In this document: positions 42,514 through 52,914 of the stretch, piece by piece | Layout of the letters: each line of letters starts with the position of its first letter | How positions within the stretch are numbered: position 1 is the stretch's first letter | Assembly (NCBI GenBank): GCA_951394045.1 | Contig: OX595993.1 | Span: forward strand, 2,356,001-2,420,000 | DNA length: 64,000 bases | Reading direction: 5' to 3' | Origin: Nitzschia sp. DOCU1 | Taxonomy: Eukaryota > Bacillariophyta > Bacillariophyceae > Bacillariales > Bacillariaceae | The notes under the pieces: generated by a model | Seen by the model: the letters and a program-made list of their open reading frames with translations, nothing else | Told to the model about the DNA's origin: nothing | The model's database searches: none | Made by a program: the position numbers and the translations under genes

Positions 42514-43338
42514 ATGAAGGCTATTTATCGATATCTGGCGATTTCGTTGTGCGCCTCGTTGGCGTCAGCGTTTACCCCGACGCCGACGGTCGTCGGCAAA
42601 AGCATGGCGCTGGCTTCGACGGCGCTTCCCGAAGCGTCGTTCGACCCTTCCCTCTTCCCTTTGGATATCCCGCTGGAACACATTCAAGGCGGTAAGACGG
42701 TCAAAACGTATCCCTTGCCGCCGGGAGTGGAGCGCATCCAACTCTTGTTTCGAAGCAACGGCCGTCCGTTGAAATGCAAAGCCAGTTTGTGGCTTGGCCC
42801 TCTTCGTCAAACGCACAACTGCGAAATGTACCTGGAAGATGGAGATAAGACTCCCTTCCGATACATCCTCAAGTTCAAGAATGTCGGACAAGTTCTTCGC
42901 ATCGAAACTGACAAGATGCACGAACTCCCGACTCTGGCCGGAATCATTATTCCGACACCAGAACGCCAGAAAGAACTCCAGAAGAACACTGAAGCAGTCT
43001 GGAAGGCTGCTGAAAAGACAAACATTCAAGGAGGTTCCGTCACAGGCGGCGGAGGTGCCATTCGCACCTGGGAAATCCCCGAAAAGGTTGATAGCATTCA
43101 ATTCTTGAGCTGGGCCAGGGATACGGGTATGAAATCCTTCAAAATGAGAATTGAGCTCTTGCAAGGGCCAAACAACATGAGACAGCAATATGATCTCCAA
43201 TGTGGTGGAGGAAGTCAGCCATGGCATGGCATCTTTGAGACGCCCGGGCCTGGATGGCAACTTCGAATCATCAACAAGAAATTCTTGGAGGATGGACTCT
43301 TTCAGTGTGCCGTCGTCCCATATGAAGTTCGAGATTAG
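42514..43338 (+). CDS. Predicted plastid-targeted protein with internal twofold repeat
   Basis: 274 aa from ATG 42514; an upstream non-ATG start would hide the signal peptide. The N-terminus MKAIYRYLAISLCASLASAF is a signal peptide ending in the ASAF motif, with Phe at +1, the hallmark of bipartite plastid targeting in diatoms. The mature part contains two similar halves: residues about 54-145 (TYPLPPGVERIQLLFRSNGR...LRIETDKMHELP) and about 183-270 (TWEIPEKVDSIQFLSWARDT...LRIINKKFLEDG). Each has the pattern T..(I/L)P..V..IQ.L...., K....L..GP, P...I......G..LRI. Each half is probably a beta-sandwich. A linker with an Ala/Gln-rich helix joins them. No enzyme motif is seen. The gene is intact, intronless and preceded by CRE-like motifs. 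A lumenal or stromal structural role is inference. Confidence 0.85.
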   Translation: MKAIYRYLAISLCASLASAFTPTPTVVGKSMALASTALPEASFDPSLFPLDIPLEHIQGGKTVKTYPLPPGVERIQLLFRSNGRPLKCKASLWLGPLRQTHNCEMYLEDGDKTPFRYILKFKNVGQVLRIETDKMHELPTLAGIIIPTPERQKELQKNTEAVWKAAEKTNIQGGSVTGGGGAIRTWEIPEKVDSIQFLSWARDTGMKSFKMRIELLQGPNNMRQQYDLQCGGGSQPWHGIFETPGPGWQLRIINKKFLEDGLFQCAVVPYEVRD

Positions 43339-43903
43339 ACCGAAAAGAAAGCTAGTTGGGTATTTAACCCGCATGTGTAAGAAACAGTAAAGCGGAATCT
43401 AATAGTTCAAGTGTGTGGGTGCTTACTTGCTGGGCCCGTGCAGGTTCGCCCATGTGATTGCTATTCCTTCCGGTCGTCGTAGACGTATCAATGGCAATAT
43501 TAATATGCGCTAAACTGTTCTGCCCTTTAGTTCTTCTCGTATTGAGGCTTCTTGAGGTAGAGACTGGCGCACACGAATCTCGAAGAAATGGAGTTAGGGA
43601 ATTAGCGAGAAGCAAAGTTTTCGAAGCGCATTGCTGCCTGTTTTCCTCATTTTGCTCATCCTTGGTGTGGAGGCGACGACGACGGACTCCTGGAAAACCG
43701 AATAGGGAAACTGTTTGACGGCGACCAGTTACAGATCAAAACACCAAAATGACGAATCAACGCTTGCTGAAATATTTATCAACATTGAGCCAGGACACGC
43801 TCTAAAAATGGACAATGAGGAATATTCCCTAAGATTATGCGTGTCGAGACCCCGACAGGTCGAATCAACAACGCTTGTCAAACATAGAACTTCTGCTACG
43901 AGC
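43339..43903. other. Intergenic between convergent genes
   Basis: 3' ends of the plastid-type gene and the first phosphate transporter face each other here. The last ~50 bases next to the transporter stop resemble the same position after the second copy. No gene seen. Confidence 0.6.
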
Positions 43904-45934
43904 TTAAGCCGCTTCCTCGTCAGCGCTTGCGGGGGCTTCGGCCTCTTCCGAGTCGTCCTGCTTTTCGGTCTCGTTCTTCTTTTCATCTTCAGCGGCCTCC
44001 TCTTCTTCTTCTTCGACGGTGTATCCGGTGTGATCAGCAAGACCCGAAATCATCTTCTTCAAGTACACCATATCCTCGGGAAGGCTTTCCATGACCTCGC
44101 GGCGTTCTTGGCGTTTGACCATGCAATTGTAGCAGCGTTCTTGACCACCCTTGTACTTGCAGTAGTAAGCAAGCCAAATAAAAAAGAGGAAGAGGACAAC
44201 GACAATAAGGGAGCCCATCACGGTCAATCCCTTCGTGCCTTGCATAAAGAGAATAGAGATACCCAGGAGAGTCAACGGCAAAATGAAGAACATAACAAGA
44301 ATGTAAACAATAGGAAATCCCTTCCAGATACGAGTGGCCTTTCCGAGTTGGCGGGCAGCATAGAGTGGAATATTTCGCATGAACGGAATGGGATAAAAGA
44401 TGACGGTACCAGTAATGTTGAAGAACAAGTGAGCAAGGGCGACTTGCATCGCATTGGCATCAGACAACAAGGCAGCCAAAAGACCCGTGATAGTAGTTCC
44501 AATATTGGAACCAAGCGTCAAGGGGAACATCTGTTCCAAAGGAAGCACACCCATGCCGACAAGGGGGGTCAAAGCAGAGGTCACGATAGAAGACGACTGG
44601 ACCAGAACCGTAAGTCCGCAGCCGATCGCAATGGCAACGTATCCATTGACGTTGGTAGCCTTGTAGATGATACGGGTGGATTGACCCATCAGCATCTTCT
44701 GCAAGATCGTCACCAATCCCAGAAGGCAAGTGAACAACATGACCAGACCTGCACAAACGAGCAACACAAGTAACTTTGAGAAAGGATCCGCGACATGGTC
44801 CATCCCCCGGCTCCATAGTCCTTTGAGCGCTTACCAATGATAAAGACGACCACGCCGGAAATGGTGTCATCGTTTCTGTCCGCGTAAGCATCGAAAAAGG
44901 CAGGGCACTTATCGGAGCTCTTGTCACAGCCGATCAAACCAACCTGTGAGCAAGTCGACTTGGTAGGATTGTTCATGTCTTCGCAAACAATGGGGTAGAA
45001 CTCGTCGCAAGATCCGCCCTTGGCAACAGTCTTGGGGACGTCCTTGTTCTCGATGAGGACCAAGTTACCCAGGGGGTCAACCCACTTCTTGACGGGGCCT
45101 TCCCATTCCTCTCCATCATTGCCCTGGAAGTTCTTGGTCATTGCCTTGGTCAGGTAGTACAGGTATCCCGTGGCGGCCTCGACAGGAAGCAAGATAGCGA
45201 CAGTCATAAAGTTGAACATATCGTGGACGGTGGCACCGGCGAAAGCGCGTTCCAACTGATCCCCGTCTCCCAAGTGACCCAGGGAGACAATCGTATTGGT
45301 CACAGTGGTGCCGATATTGGCTCCCATAACCTGTAGTGTGACGAGAAGAGCAAATCAGTTAGTAACAATTAATCTGCAAAGTGCTGGTGGCCGCGACATT
45401 TCAACACAACAAGCAGCAACTCACCATGTAAATAGCTTGTCTGACCGAGACAGATCCCGCTCCAGCCAAAGCAACAATAAGGGAGGTGGTGGTCGAGGAA
45501 GATTGGAGGAGGGCAGTAGCCAGGATACCGATCATGAGGCCAGCAATAGGATTAGTCTCGTCTCCGAACAAAGCCCCGGCAGCACAGGCGGACATGACCT
45601 TCGCCCCGGTGGAGATAAAGTCCAAAGCGACCATGAAAAAGTACAGGAAGAAGCAAACACCACAAATTCCAACCAGAACCCAGCCCCACTCCGTGGGTGT
45701 GTGAACGCAACAGGCTCTCAAAACTTCACCCCAAGTGGCATCTTGAGCAAACGCCGGATCTTCGGGATCGAAGTCGACATCGCCGACGTGCATGGAGCCC
45801 GTGGGGCGATCTTTGCGAGACTTGATTTCTTGCTTCTCAACGTCGGTCTAAAGTGGCAGGAGAAGATGGTGCAAGATGTAAGTGATACTCTTATCCTTTG
45901 ATACTCCTTTTGTTGTTTACATCCAACCTACCAT
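43904..45934 (-). CDS. Na+/phosphate cotransporter, copy A (SLC34/NptA-type)
   Basis: Imports inorganic phosphate with sodium across a membrane, probably the plasma membrane. Exons on the minus strand: 45932-45934 (ATG only), 45425-45847, 44835-45330, 43904-44748; 588 aa. All junctions keep frame (ATG|GTAGG; YM|VMGANIGT; FIIG|LVML). The two family-defining inverted QSSS repeats are present: LQSSSTTTSLIVALAGAGSV (exon 2) and VQSSSIVTSALTPLVGMG (exon 4), each followed by an NIGTT motif. The Cys-containing extracellular loop (CDEFYPIVCED...CSQVGLIGCDKSSDKC) lies between the halves. The C-terminus is acidic (a glutamate run, then EEAEAPASADEEAA). The N-terminus starts MTDVEKQEIKSRKDRPTGS. A tandem copy lies upstream on the same strand. 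Family members in algae are typically phosphate-starvation inducible; regulation here is not visible. Confidence 0.93.
45848..45931 (-). other. Intron 1 of transporter A, directly after the ATG
   Basis: 84 nt, GTAGGTTGG...CCACTTTAG. It joins ATG to ACC GAC GTT GAG. The matching exon boundary in copy B supports it even though the intron sequences are unrelated. Confidence 0.8.
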
Positions 45935-47462
45935 TATGCTGTCGATCTTTCAACGAAAGAAATTGTGAGCACCAGAATGCGGAAGCATTTTGGCGCACCC
46001 TGGCCCTTTCCCAAGGCGACACGCTGTGCTCGATGTTCGAACTTGAATGCCGCATCACCCGCGCCGTGTGCCGAGGCATTATTGCTCTCAGAAAAAGGCA
46101 TATTCGATCGATGAATCTTCAAGGAATCCTCCTTTGATACGAATCGGAAAACCGCGTCCACACTTTTAAGCCTTGTGAACCACTATCGACTTTTTAGAAC
46201 ACCAACGAATGTCACTACGTCTTCATTTGTCCTGCTAAGATTCTTTCCCCTAACATTTTCACGACAATCGGAAGGCACCGACTTCATTCAGAAAACCGCG
46301 ACCAAGTTCTATTGCCTGAGGCTATTATCAAACTTGCGTCGTCTCAAATGTTCTCTCAAATGATCGGGAAGGAAAAACGATGCTCCGAAATGTGGTGATT
46401 CATCGTTTTGTTCCCGTCAGCGCGAGGAGCAATGTTGACTGTTGTGACTCCGTCTTCACTCTACTAGTAGCTGCATCAGCATCTTATTGCTTAGACACAC
46501 GAATGACAACGGGCATCATCATTTTCTCCTGTCCATCGCCGCCCCCAAATGGACGAAGGCAACTTCACGACGGCAACGGCACTACTATCAGTCACGGTGC
46601 ATCAAAGCTCCTCATTCGACAGCTCAATGGCTGACAAGATGTAATCTAAAAAGAACTTCTTCAGGCGCCCGTCGGAGGAGGTAGCAGGTTCATCATGTCG
46701 ACGGATCACGAAGAACCAAAGCGTTGATGACACTAAAGGAAGCCATCTTCAATGGGGCGAGGTTGAATATGAATTCCGTCGATCGAGCGTTGATCACGAC
46801 AATTTTTCGAGCCGTCATACAGCATTGAACATCCAGGTCCATTCTTTTCATCGTCCACTGGTTTGTCACGCAAAACCCGCGACTACAACATGCACGAACT
46901 AGTACTTTGAGGAAACTATCGAAGAAAACAGTTACAGCATTTTACTAAAATGGTTTCATTTGGAAATTACGGAAGGCCACAAGAACATGCCGGCCGACTC
47001 AAAGTAGTTCATTTTAGACTCAAGCAACTGCTACTATCACCGGATTCATGGAACTGTACCGACGGGGTCCTCGCCGAAAATCCTCGTGTCTTCCGTTCTT
47101 CATCTAGGTAAAAAATATCGGTATTGCGAAGAGATTGAAATCGTGTCCCATGTCGATCAACTCTAAATCGAACATAAGTCAACAACTATTGTGGAGCTGT
47201 CCTATTAGAAAGTAATGCGTCTAGTTTTGTGGGGTATAGACGGCGCCACGAAATGGGCCTCTATACCAGCCCAACAAGCTTACAATAATATTGAAGAGGC
47301 CGGGGAAGCCCCGCTGGTTTCAAGCAAGTTACATGTTCTGAGCTATTAGAAACGGGGAGTGGCAAGAGCACAGATCAAGACAATTTTACTAAGAAAATAG
47401 GCGGATCCAGACCCCGAAGGGTCGAATCAACGCATGTCAAACATAGAACTTCTGCTACGAGC
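45935..47462. other. Intergenic between the two transporter copies
   Basis: Upstream region of copy A and downstream region of copy B. Short frames only, none with a domain. The last ~55 bases before 47463 match the 3' flank of copy A. Confidence 0.6.
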
Positions 47463-49498
47463 TTAAGCCGCTTCCTCGTCAGCGCTTGCGGGGGCTTCGG
47501 CCTCTTCCGAGTCCTCCTGCTTTTCGGTCTCGATCTTCTTTTCATCTTCAGCGGCCTCCTCTTCTTCTTCGACGGTGTATCCGGTGTGATCAGCAAGACC
47601 CGAAATCATCTTCTTCAAGTACACCATATCCTCGGGAAGGCTTTCCATGACCTCGCGGCGTTCTTGGCGTTTGACCATACAAGTGTAGCAACGTTCCTTA
47701 CCGCCCTTGTAATGGCAGTAGTAGGCAAGCCAAATCAAAAAGAGGAACAGGACAGCGACAAGAAGGGAGCCTAGAACGGTCAAACCCTTTGTGCCTTGCA
47801 TAAAGAGGATTGAGAGACCCAGGAGAATCAACGGCATGACAAAGAACATGAAAATAATGTAGACAACCGGGAATCCCTTCCAGATACGAGTGGCCTTTCC
47901 GAGCTGGCGGGCAGCGTAGAGTGGGATATTTCGCATGAACGGAATGGGATAAAAGATGACGGTACCAGTCACGTTGAAGAACAAGTGAGCAAGGGCGACT
48001 TGCATCGCATTGGCATCAGACAACAAGGCAGCCAAAAGACCCGTGATAGTAGTTCCAAGATTGGCGCCAAGCGTCAAGGGGAACATTTGTTCCAAACGAA
48101 GCACGCCCATTCCGACAAGAGGCGTCAACACAGATGTCGTAATGGACGAAGATTGGACCAGAACGGTAATTCCACAACCAATGGCAATGGCAACGTATCC
48201 ATTGACGTTGGTAGCCTTGTAGATGATACGGGTGGATTGACCCAACAACATCTTCTGCAAGATCGACACCAATCCCAGAAGGCATGTGAACAACATGACG
48301 AGACCTGCACACAAACGAGCAACAGAACAAACTGTGAGAAAGGATCCGCGACATGGTCCATCCCCCGGCTCCGTAGCCCTTTGAGCGCTTACCAATGATA
48401 AAGACGACCACGCCGGAAATAGTGTCATCGTGACGGTCGGCGTAAGCATCGAAAAAGGCAGGGCACTTATCGGAGCTCTTGTCACAGCCGATCAAACCAA
48501 CCTGTGAGCAAGTCGACTTGGTAGGATTGTTCATGTCTTCGCAAACAATGGGGTAGAACTCGTCACAAGATCCGCCCTTGGCAACAGCCTTTGGAACGTC
48601 CTTGTTCTCGATGAGGACCAAGTTACCAAGGGGGTCAACCCACTTCTTGACGGGGCCTTCCCATTCCTCTCCATCATTGCCCTGGAAGTTTTTGGTCATA
48701 GCCTTGGTCAGGTAGTACAGGTATCCCGTGGCGGCCTCGACAGGAAGCAAGATAGCGACAGTCATAAAGTTGAACATGTCGTGGACCGTGGCACCGGCGA
48801 AAGCGCGTTCCAACTGATCCCCGTCTCCCAAGTGACCCATGGCCACGATAGTGTTTGTCACAGAGGTTCCGATATTGGCTCCCATAACCTGAAGTGAAAC
48901 GACAAGAGTATTGCGGTCAGAAATGCACTGTAAATGAACGCCCCAGCCGCCCCATTTTAGTATGAACTCACCATGTAAATAGCTTGTCTGACCGAGACAG
49001 ATCCCGCTCCAGCCAAAGCAACAATAAGGGAGGTGGTGGTCGAGGAAGATTGGAGGAGGGCAGTCACCAGGATACCGATCATGAGGCCAGCAATAGGGTT
49101 AGTCTCATCTCCGAACAAAGCCCCGGCAGCACAGGCGGACATGACCTTCGCCCCGGTGGAGATAAAGTCCAAGCCGACCATGAAAAAGTACAGGAAGAAG
49201 AAAACGCCGCAAAGTCCAACAAAGACCCAGGCCCACTCCTCGGGTGTATGGACGCAGCAAGCTCTCAACACTTCACCCCAAGTAGCATCCTGAGTAAAGG
49301 CCGGATCTTCGGGATCAAAGTCGGCATCACCGACGTGCATGGATCCCGTAGGGCGATCTTTGCGAGACTTGATCTCTTCTGGTTGTTGCTTCTCAACGTC
49401 AGTCTAACATTGTGAAAGCGGATCGCAACAGCAGGGGGTGAGTGACATATCATGCTTCTGCCCTGGCGATCATGTCATGCTCTGGTTGCACTTACCAT
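47463..49498 (-). CDS. Na+/phosphate cotransporter, copy B (SLC34/NptA-type)
   Basis: Same architecture as copy A: exons 49496-49498 (ATG only), 48972-49403, 48393-48888, 47463-48304; 590 aa. Intron sizes are 92, 83 and 88 nt. Both QSSS motifs (LQSSSTTTSLIVALAGAGSV and VQSSSITTSVLTPLVGMG) and the NIGT/NLGTT partners are intact, as is the Cys-rich loop. Differences from A are few: a three-codon-longer N-terminus (MTDVEKQQPEEIKSRKDRP), one Glu less in the C-terminal acidic run, and conservative membrane changes (for example IVAMGHLG for IVSLGHLG). Exons 3-4 and intron 3 align closely with A, while introns 1 and 2 do not. Both copies appear functional. Confidence 0.93.
49404..49495 (-). other. 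Intron 1 of transporter B, directly after the ATG
   Basis: 92 nt, GTAAGTGCA...CAATGTTAG. It joins ATG to ACT GAC GTT GAG, giving MTDVEKQQ. Confidence 0.85.
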
Positions 49499-50448
49499 GA
49501 TGCTTCACTATCGCTTTCGAAACAGAATTGTGAGTAAATCTGCACTGGCGGCACAAGGTGGAATGAGTCGTTTGGGCGCATATCTTCTCCGGCATGTTTG
49601 TGGAATTGGGTGACGACAGCACAGACTCACGAAATTTCAGCGGATGTGTTTGTGAAGGCGAAGGGCATATGCTAAAAGGAATCTAAGATGAATCTGCGGA
49701 ACTTGAAAACCGAGTGACCTTCGAATCTGGGGATAGGCACATTCGAAAATTGAATCTTTAGTGAATCTTGAACCTTCGGCCGAAAATACATAAGGCCGAA
49801 ACATTTCTAATTCCGACGAATCAACAGATGGTTAAACCCGATTTCCCCGTTTCGCTCTTTTCAATTCCACCGGAGCTCGCCCCCGTCACTTTTTTGACAC
49901 CTCTGTCATCTCAAGCAAAGAGTATCTTTCCTTCATGCCTTGGCCAAGGCGCCGAGTTGCACCAGCGAGGGCGACAGCGGCGGAGATGTGCTGGTCATCT
50001 GCTACGGTAGCACAAAGGGTTTGCTCCAATATGGCTACTCTAGTTAGCAGCTAGTGACGGCAAGCTCGGAAAGCCCAATATTCGCGAACAAGTGCATGGA
50101 ATCGAGCTCCATTGCGAGATTCTCTCCTTCTGATGAGCATTTGGTCGGTATTCGCCGTGGTGCCAGCAAAATCGCTTGTGTCTCCTCGCGGTTTCTTAAT
50201 GCTATCCCGGGGAATTCAAAATCCGCGGAATGTTTTGTGTTGGGACGAACAACTGCTTGTAACGCAATTCAGGCACGAGGATCGTCGTGCGTGGTGAGAC
50301 AGGTGCCATTTCAGAGCAATACCAGCAGTGATGGGGGGTGGTTGCCGAATGTGCTGGGCCTGTCGATGACTGCTACTAGTACTAGCAGTTCGTGAGCAGC
50401 ACTACAGGCGCCCCCAAAGGGCCGCTTGTGCATCCCCCAAGGATTCTT
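49499..50448. other. Intergenic, no gene recognised
   Basis: Upstream region of transporter B and downstream region of the HSF gene. A plus frame at 50054-50395 has no domain. A gtactagtactagc-like ACT/AGT motif lies near 50372-50392. Confidence 0.6.
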
Positions 50449-52914
50449 CTACCGCTGCTGATTGGGAGAAAAGAACCTCTCAATTGTCGACAACCAATCG
50501 TCGTCCTGTGGACTACTGACGCTACCACCCGGGGCGTTTGTTGGGTGCTCCTGTTGTCGTTCCTGGTATTGGTCGGAGAGAAAAGCCTCAGCGGTACTGC
50601 TGTCTGCAAGATTAGTAGAAGGACGCTGGGGAGGAGAGCTGCTGGTCGTTGTTGAGGCAACCCCCGGCCACCAAACTCCTCCTGCTTCAATACCAGTCCT
50701 ATTCATCACGCCCTGTTGCTGTTGTTGTTGATGCTGCCCGAGATTTGAAGACTGCCGCAAGTCAGAAATTAGAGAACTCGGTAATAGCGAGGACGGAAAA
50801 GGGGTATTGGCGACGCTTTCATCGCGATTATTCGTGCTTCCACCCGCAGAAGGTGCGTGAGGGCTTGTGGGGGGAGGGACGCCAAACGAAAAAGAAGAAG
50901 AATCTGGGTATCCCCTTTGTTGAAGATTTTGGTCATCGTATCGCTGGACGCCCGCCACCATTAGCCCCCAACGAGCTTGCTGCGTCAAAGCCGTTTCAGC
51001 CAACGGAGGAAGGCGATTTCCTTTTTCTTCTTCGCCCGCCTCTAGAAAGAAGGTCTTCTTCTTCTTCTTTGGGGAGTTTCCCCGCTGGTTCTCCGGTTTT
51101 TTTGGCCCACCTAGTGGTGCGGCGCCAGGAGAAGGGCCTGCTATAGTAGTATCTGCCTCCTCCGAATCTTGACGACGGACGTCCCGCCCCACCCCCCTGA
51201 GACGGGCATTTGCTGTGGCGTTCTCAGAAATAGTTGATGCTGCCCGCCCACCATCAAGTCCCCCAGTGTTCTCCACGGCTGTTGGTGGAGGAAAAAATGA
51301 AATTCCATTATTATCGTATCCCAACGATGATAACATTGAAGAATAAGTGTGACCAGGAGGTGGTGGTAGCATAGATGGCGGACTGTGTAAGGATAAGACT
51401 TGTCCTCTGGTTACGAGCTGAGGATTCTGTGGGTGCTGCTGTTGCTGGTGCCCACGATGATCGAACAAGTTGGCGGCGGCGGTAGTGGGAAGAGCTTCTT
51501 GTTCTCGGTGCCCCCGAGGACGACCTCCGGGGAGGCTCCACTGAAATGTGTGTCTTAGTGCTAGTTGCTCTTGGTGCTGGTGCTGCGACGGTACGGTTTG
51601 GTGGTGTGCTCCGAGCAATCGCGCTGCTGTCGTCGTGGCGATACTAGACGGAAGATGCTGCCCCAACCGGGGCCCTCCTCGATCTTGTTGTTGCCCGCCG
51701 GCGAGTAGACGCCCCCCCTCTAAGATGACCGCCGCAGATGAAGAAACATTGTTCTGTTGGTGGCGAAGCTGCTGATGCTGTTGGTAATCGCCTTCCGGGG
51801 GATCATGACTCGAAGAAGAGGTCGGCTGTTGTTGGAGCCCTCCTGAAATCATTGAAAGATTACTACCTGCAAGAGCCCCTCCCGGATACAAGTATCCTTG
51901 TTGCTGCACCATTGTTTGAAGCAGAGTAGAAGGCGAGGAGGACGAAGAGAATGATGGCGTCGAAAAGAAGGAAGGCGTACTACTAGTAGAGGCTGGCGGC
52001 TCTACTATTCCTCTTGTTCCAGAAGCAATGCCGGTGGTAGCGCTTCGTCCTCGTCCTCCCATTTCCCTAGTACCCGCAGCGTTCGTCACGACTACTCCTG
52101 CTGTTCTTGTTCTTGCTCCTAGCCGCCGGTAGGCTGCATTCGTCGTCTCCTGTTCCTCCTCCCCCTCTTCTTTATCACCAGTCATGCTTGCATTAGTAAC
52201 ACGCTCGATGGATAGAGTCAACTCGCGATGCCCTTTCATGAACAGAGGATGAAAGTAAGCCCCCTTTTCTTTCCCATTAGCCGCCATTCTATCAAAACCG
52301 TAGAGATAGAGTTGGCGCTGGAAGCTCTTAAATGACTTCTGTCGAAAGTAGATTGGCAATATTCTCGTCACAAAGGCGTCTCGATCGTGCACTTTAAAGC
52401 ACTTTCCTCCTGGAAGCCAAGAAATAACATGCTCGTCGTTTTCCAGCTCCACATCGCTTAGAAGCTGATGAATTTTCCATGGAAATGGAAACCGTCTATT
52501 GCGCGACAGGTCGACAACTTCGCCATATTTTTGCGACGATGACGCAGCTGCACCGCCAGCAGCAGGACGAACTCGTCGTCCTCCCCCCGCCACTGGTGGT
52601 GCTCCTGCTGCTGGTGAGGCTAGTAGTAATGCAGCCCACTGCTGTTCAGTCGCAGCCTCCTTCTTGTTGCCACGCCAATTGTTCGCTTCTTCATCACTTT
52701 TATCACCCCCAGCTTGATGATCTTCCTTCATCGCCATCTCTTTTCTCGTCCGTTTCCTACTCATCCTTTCCCCATCCTTCTCGCCAGCAGGATCACCACC
52801 AGCACCATCACCAGCCCGGCGACTCCTCGTCGTCTGCTCCTGCTGCGGTTCTCCTCGTCCTCCTCCTGTCTCGTCCTTTGTTGTCGAGGAGGATGCCGAG
52901 GAGCCGCCAAGCAT
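50449..52914 (-). CDS. HSF-domain transcription regulator, 821 aa
   Basis: Single uninterrupted frame from ATG 52914. Residues about 141-238 are a heat-shock-factor-type DNA-binding domain: FPFPWKIHQLLSDVELENDE, VISWLPGGKCFKVHDRDAFV, then the recognition helix FKSFQRQLYLYGFDR and YFHPLFMKGHREL. It should bind DNA in the nucleus. The N-terminal 130 residues are basic/acidic and disordered, with an RKRTRKEM run that could be a nuclear signal. The C-terminal ~580 residues are Gln/Ser/Pro/Gly-rich (for example QQQQQQ and HHQTVPSQHQHQEQ), typical of a disordered activation region. A clear heptad oligomerisation domain is not seen. HSF-type genes are the largest transcription-factor class reported in diatoms, and most are not heat-specific, so the trigger is unknown. 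No introns. Confidence 0.93.
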   Translation of the reverse strand: MLGGSSASSSTTKDETGGGRGEPQQEQTTRSRRAGDGAGGDPAGEKDGERMSRKRTRKEMAMKEDHQAGGDKSDEEANNWRGNKKEAATEQQWAALLLASPAAGAPPVAGGGRRVRPAAGGAAASSSQKYGEVVDLSRNRRFPFPWKIHQLLSDVELENDEHVISWLPGGKCFKVHDRDAFVTRILPIYFRQKSFKSFQRQLYLYGFDRMAANGKEKGAYFHPLFMKGHRELTLSIERVTNASMTGDKEEGEEEQETTNAAYRRLGARTRTAGVVVTNAAGTREMGGRGRSATTGIASGTRGIVEPPASTSSTPSFFSTPSFSSSSSPSTLLQTMVQQQGYLYPGGALAGSNLSMISGGLQQQPTSSSSHDPPEGDYQQHQQLRHQQNNVSSSAAVILEGGRLLAGGQQQDRGGPRLGQHLPSSIATTTAARLLGAHHQTVPSQHQHQEQLALRHTFQWSLPGGRPRGHREQEALPTTAAANLFDHRGHQQQQHPQNPQLVTRGQVLSLHSPPSMLPPPPGHTYSSMLSSLGYDNNGISFFPPPTAVENTGGLDGGRAASTISENATANARLRGVGRDVRRQDSEEADTTIAGPSPGAAPLGGPKKPENQRGNSPKKKKKTFFLEAGEEEKGNRLPPLAETALTQQARWGLMVAGVQRYDDQNLQQRGYPDSSSFSFGVPPPTSPHAPSAGGSTNNRDESVANTPFPSSLLPSSLISDLRQSSNLGQHQQQQQQGVMNRTGIEAGGVWWPGVASTTTSSSPPQRPSTNLADSSTAEAFLSDQYQERQQEHPTNAPGGSVSSPQDDDWLSTIERFFSPNQQR

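Noticed and set aside
42565..43374. 269-codon minus frame opposite the plastid-type gene
   Set aside because: Complete overlap with an intact plus-strand gene that has a signal peptide; no domain on the minus side.
43715..44773. 352-codon plus frame opposite transporter A
   Set aside because: Antisense of the well-supported Na+/phosphate cotransporter exons; low-complexity polar text.
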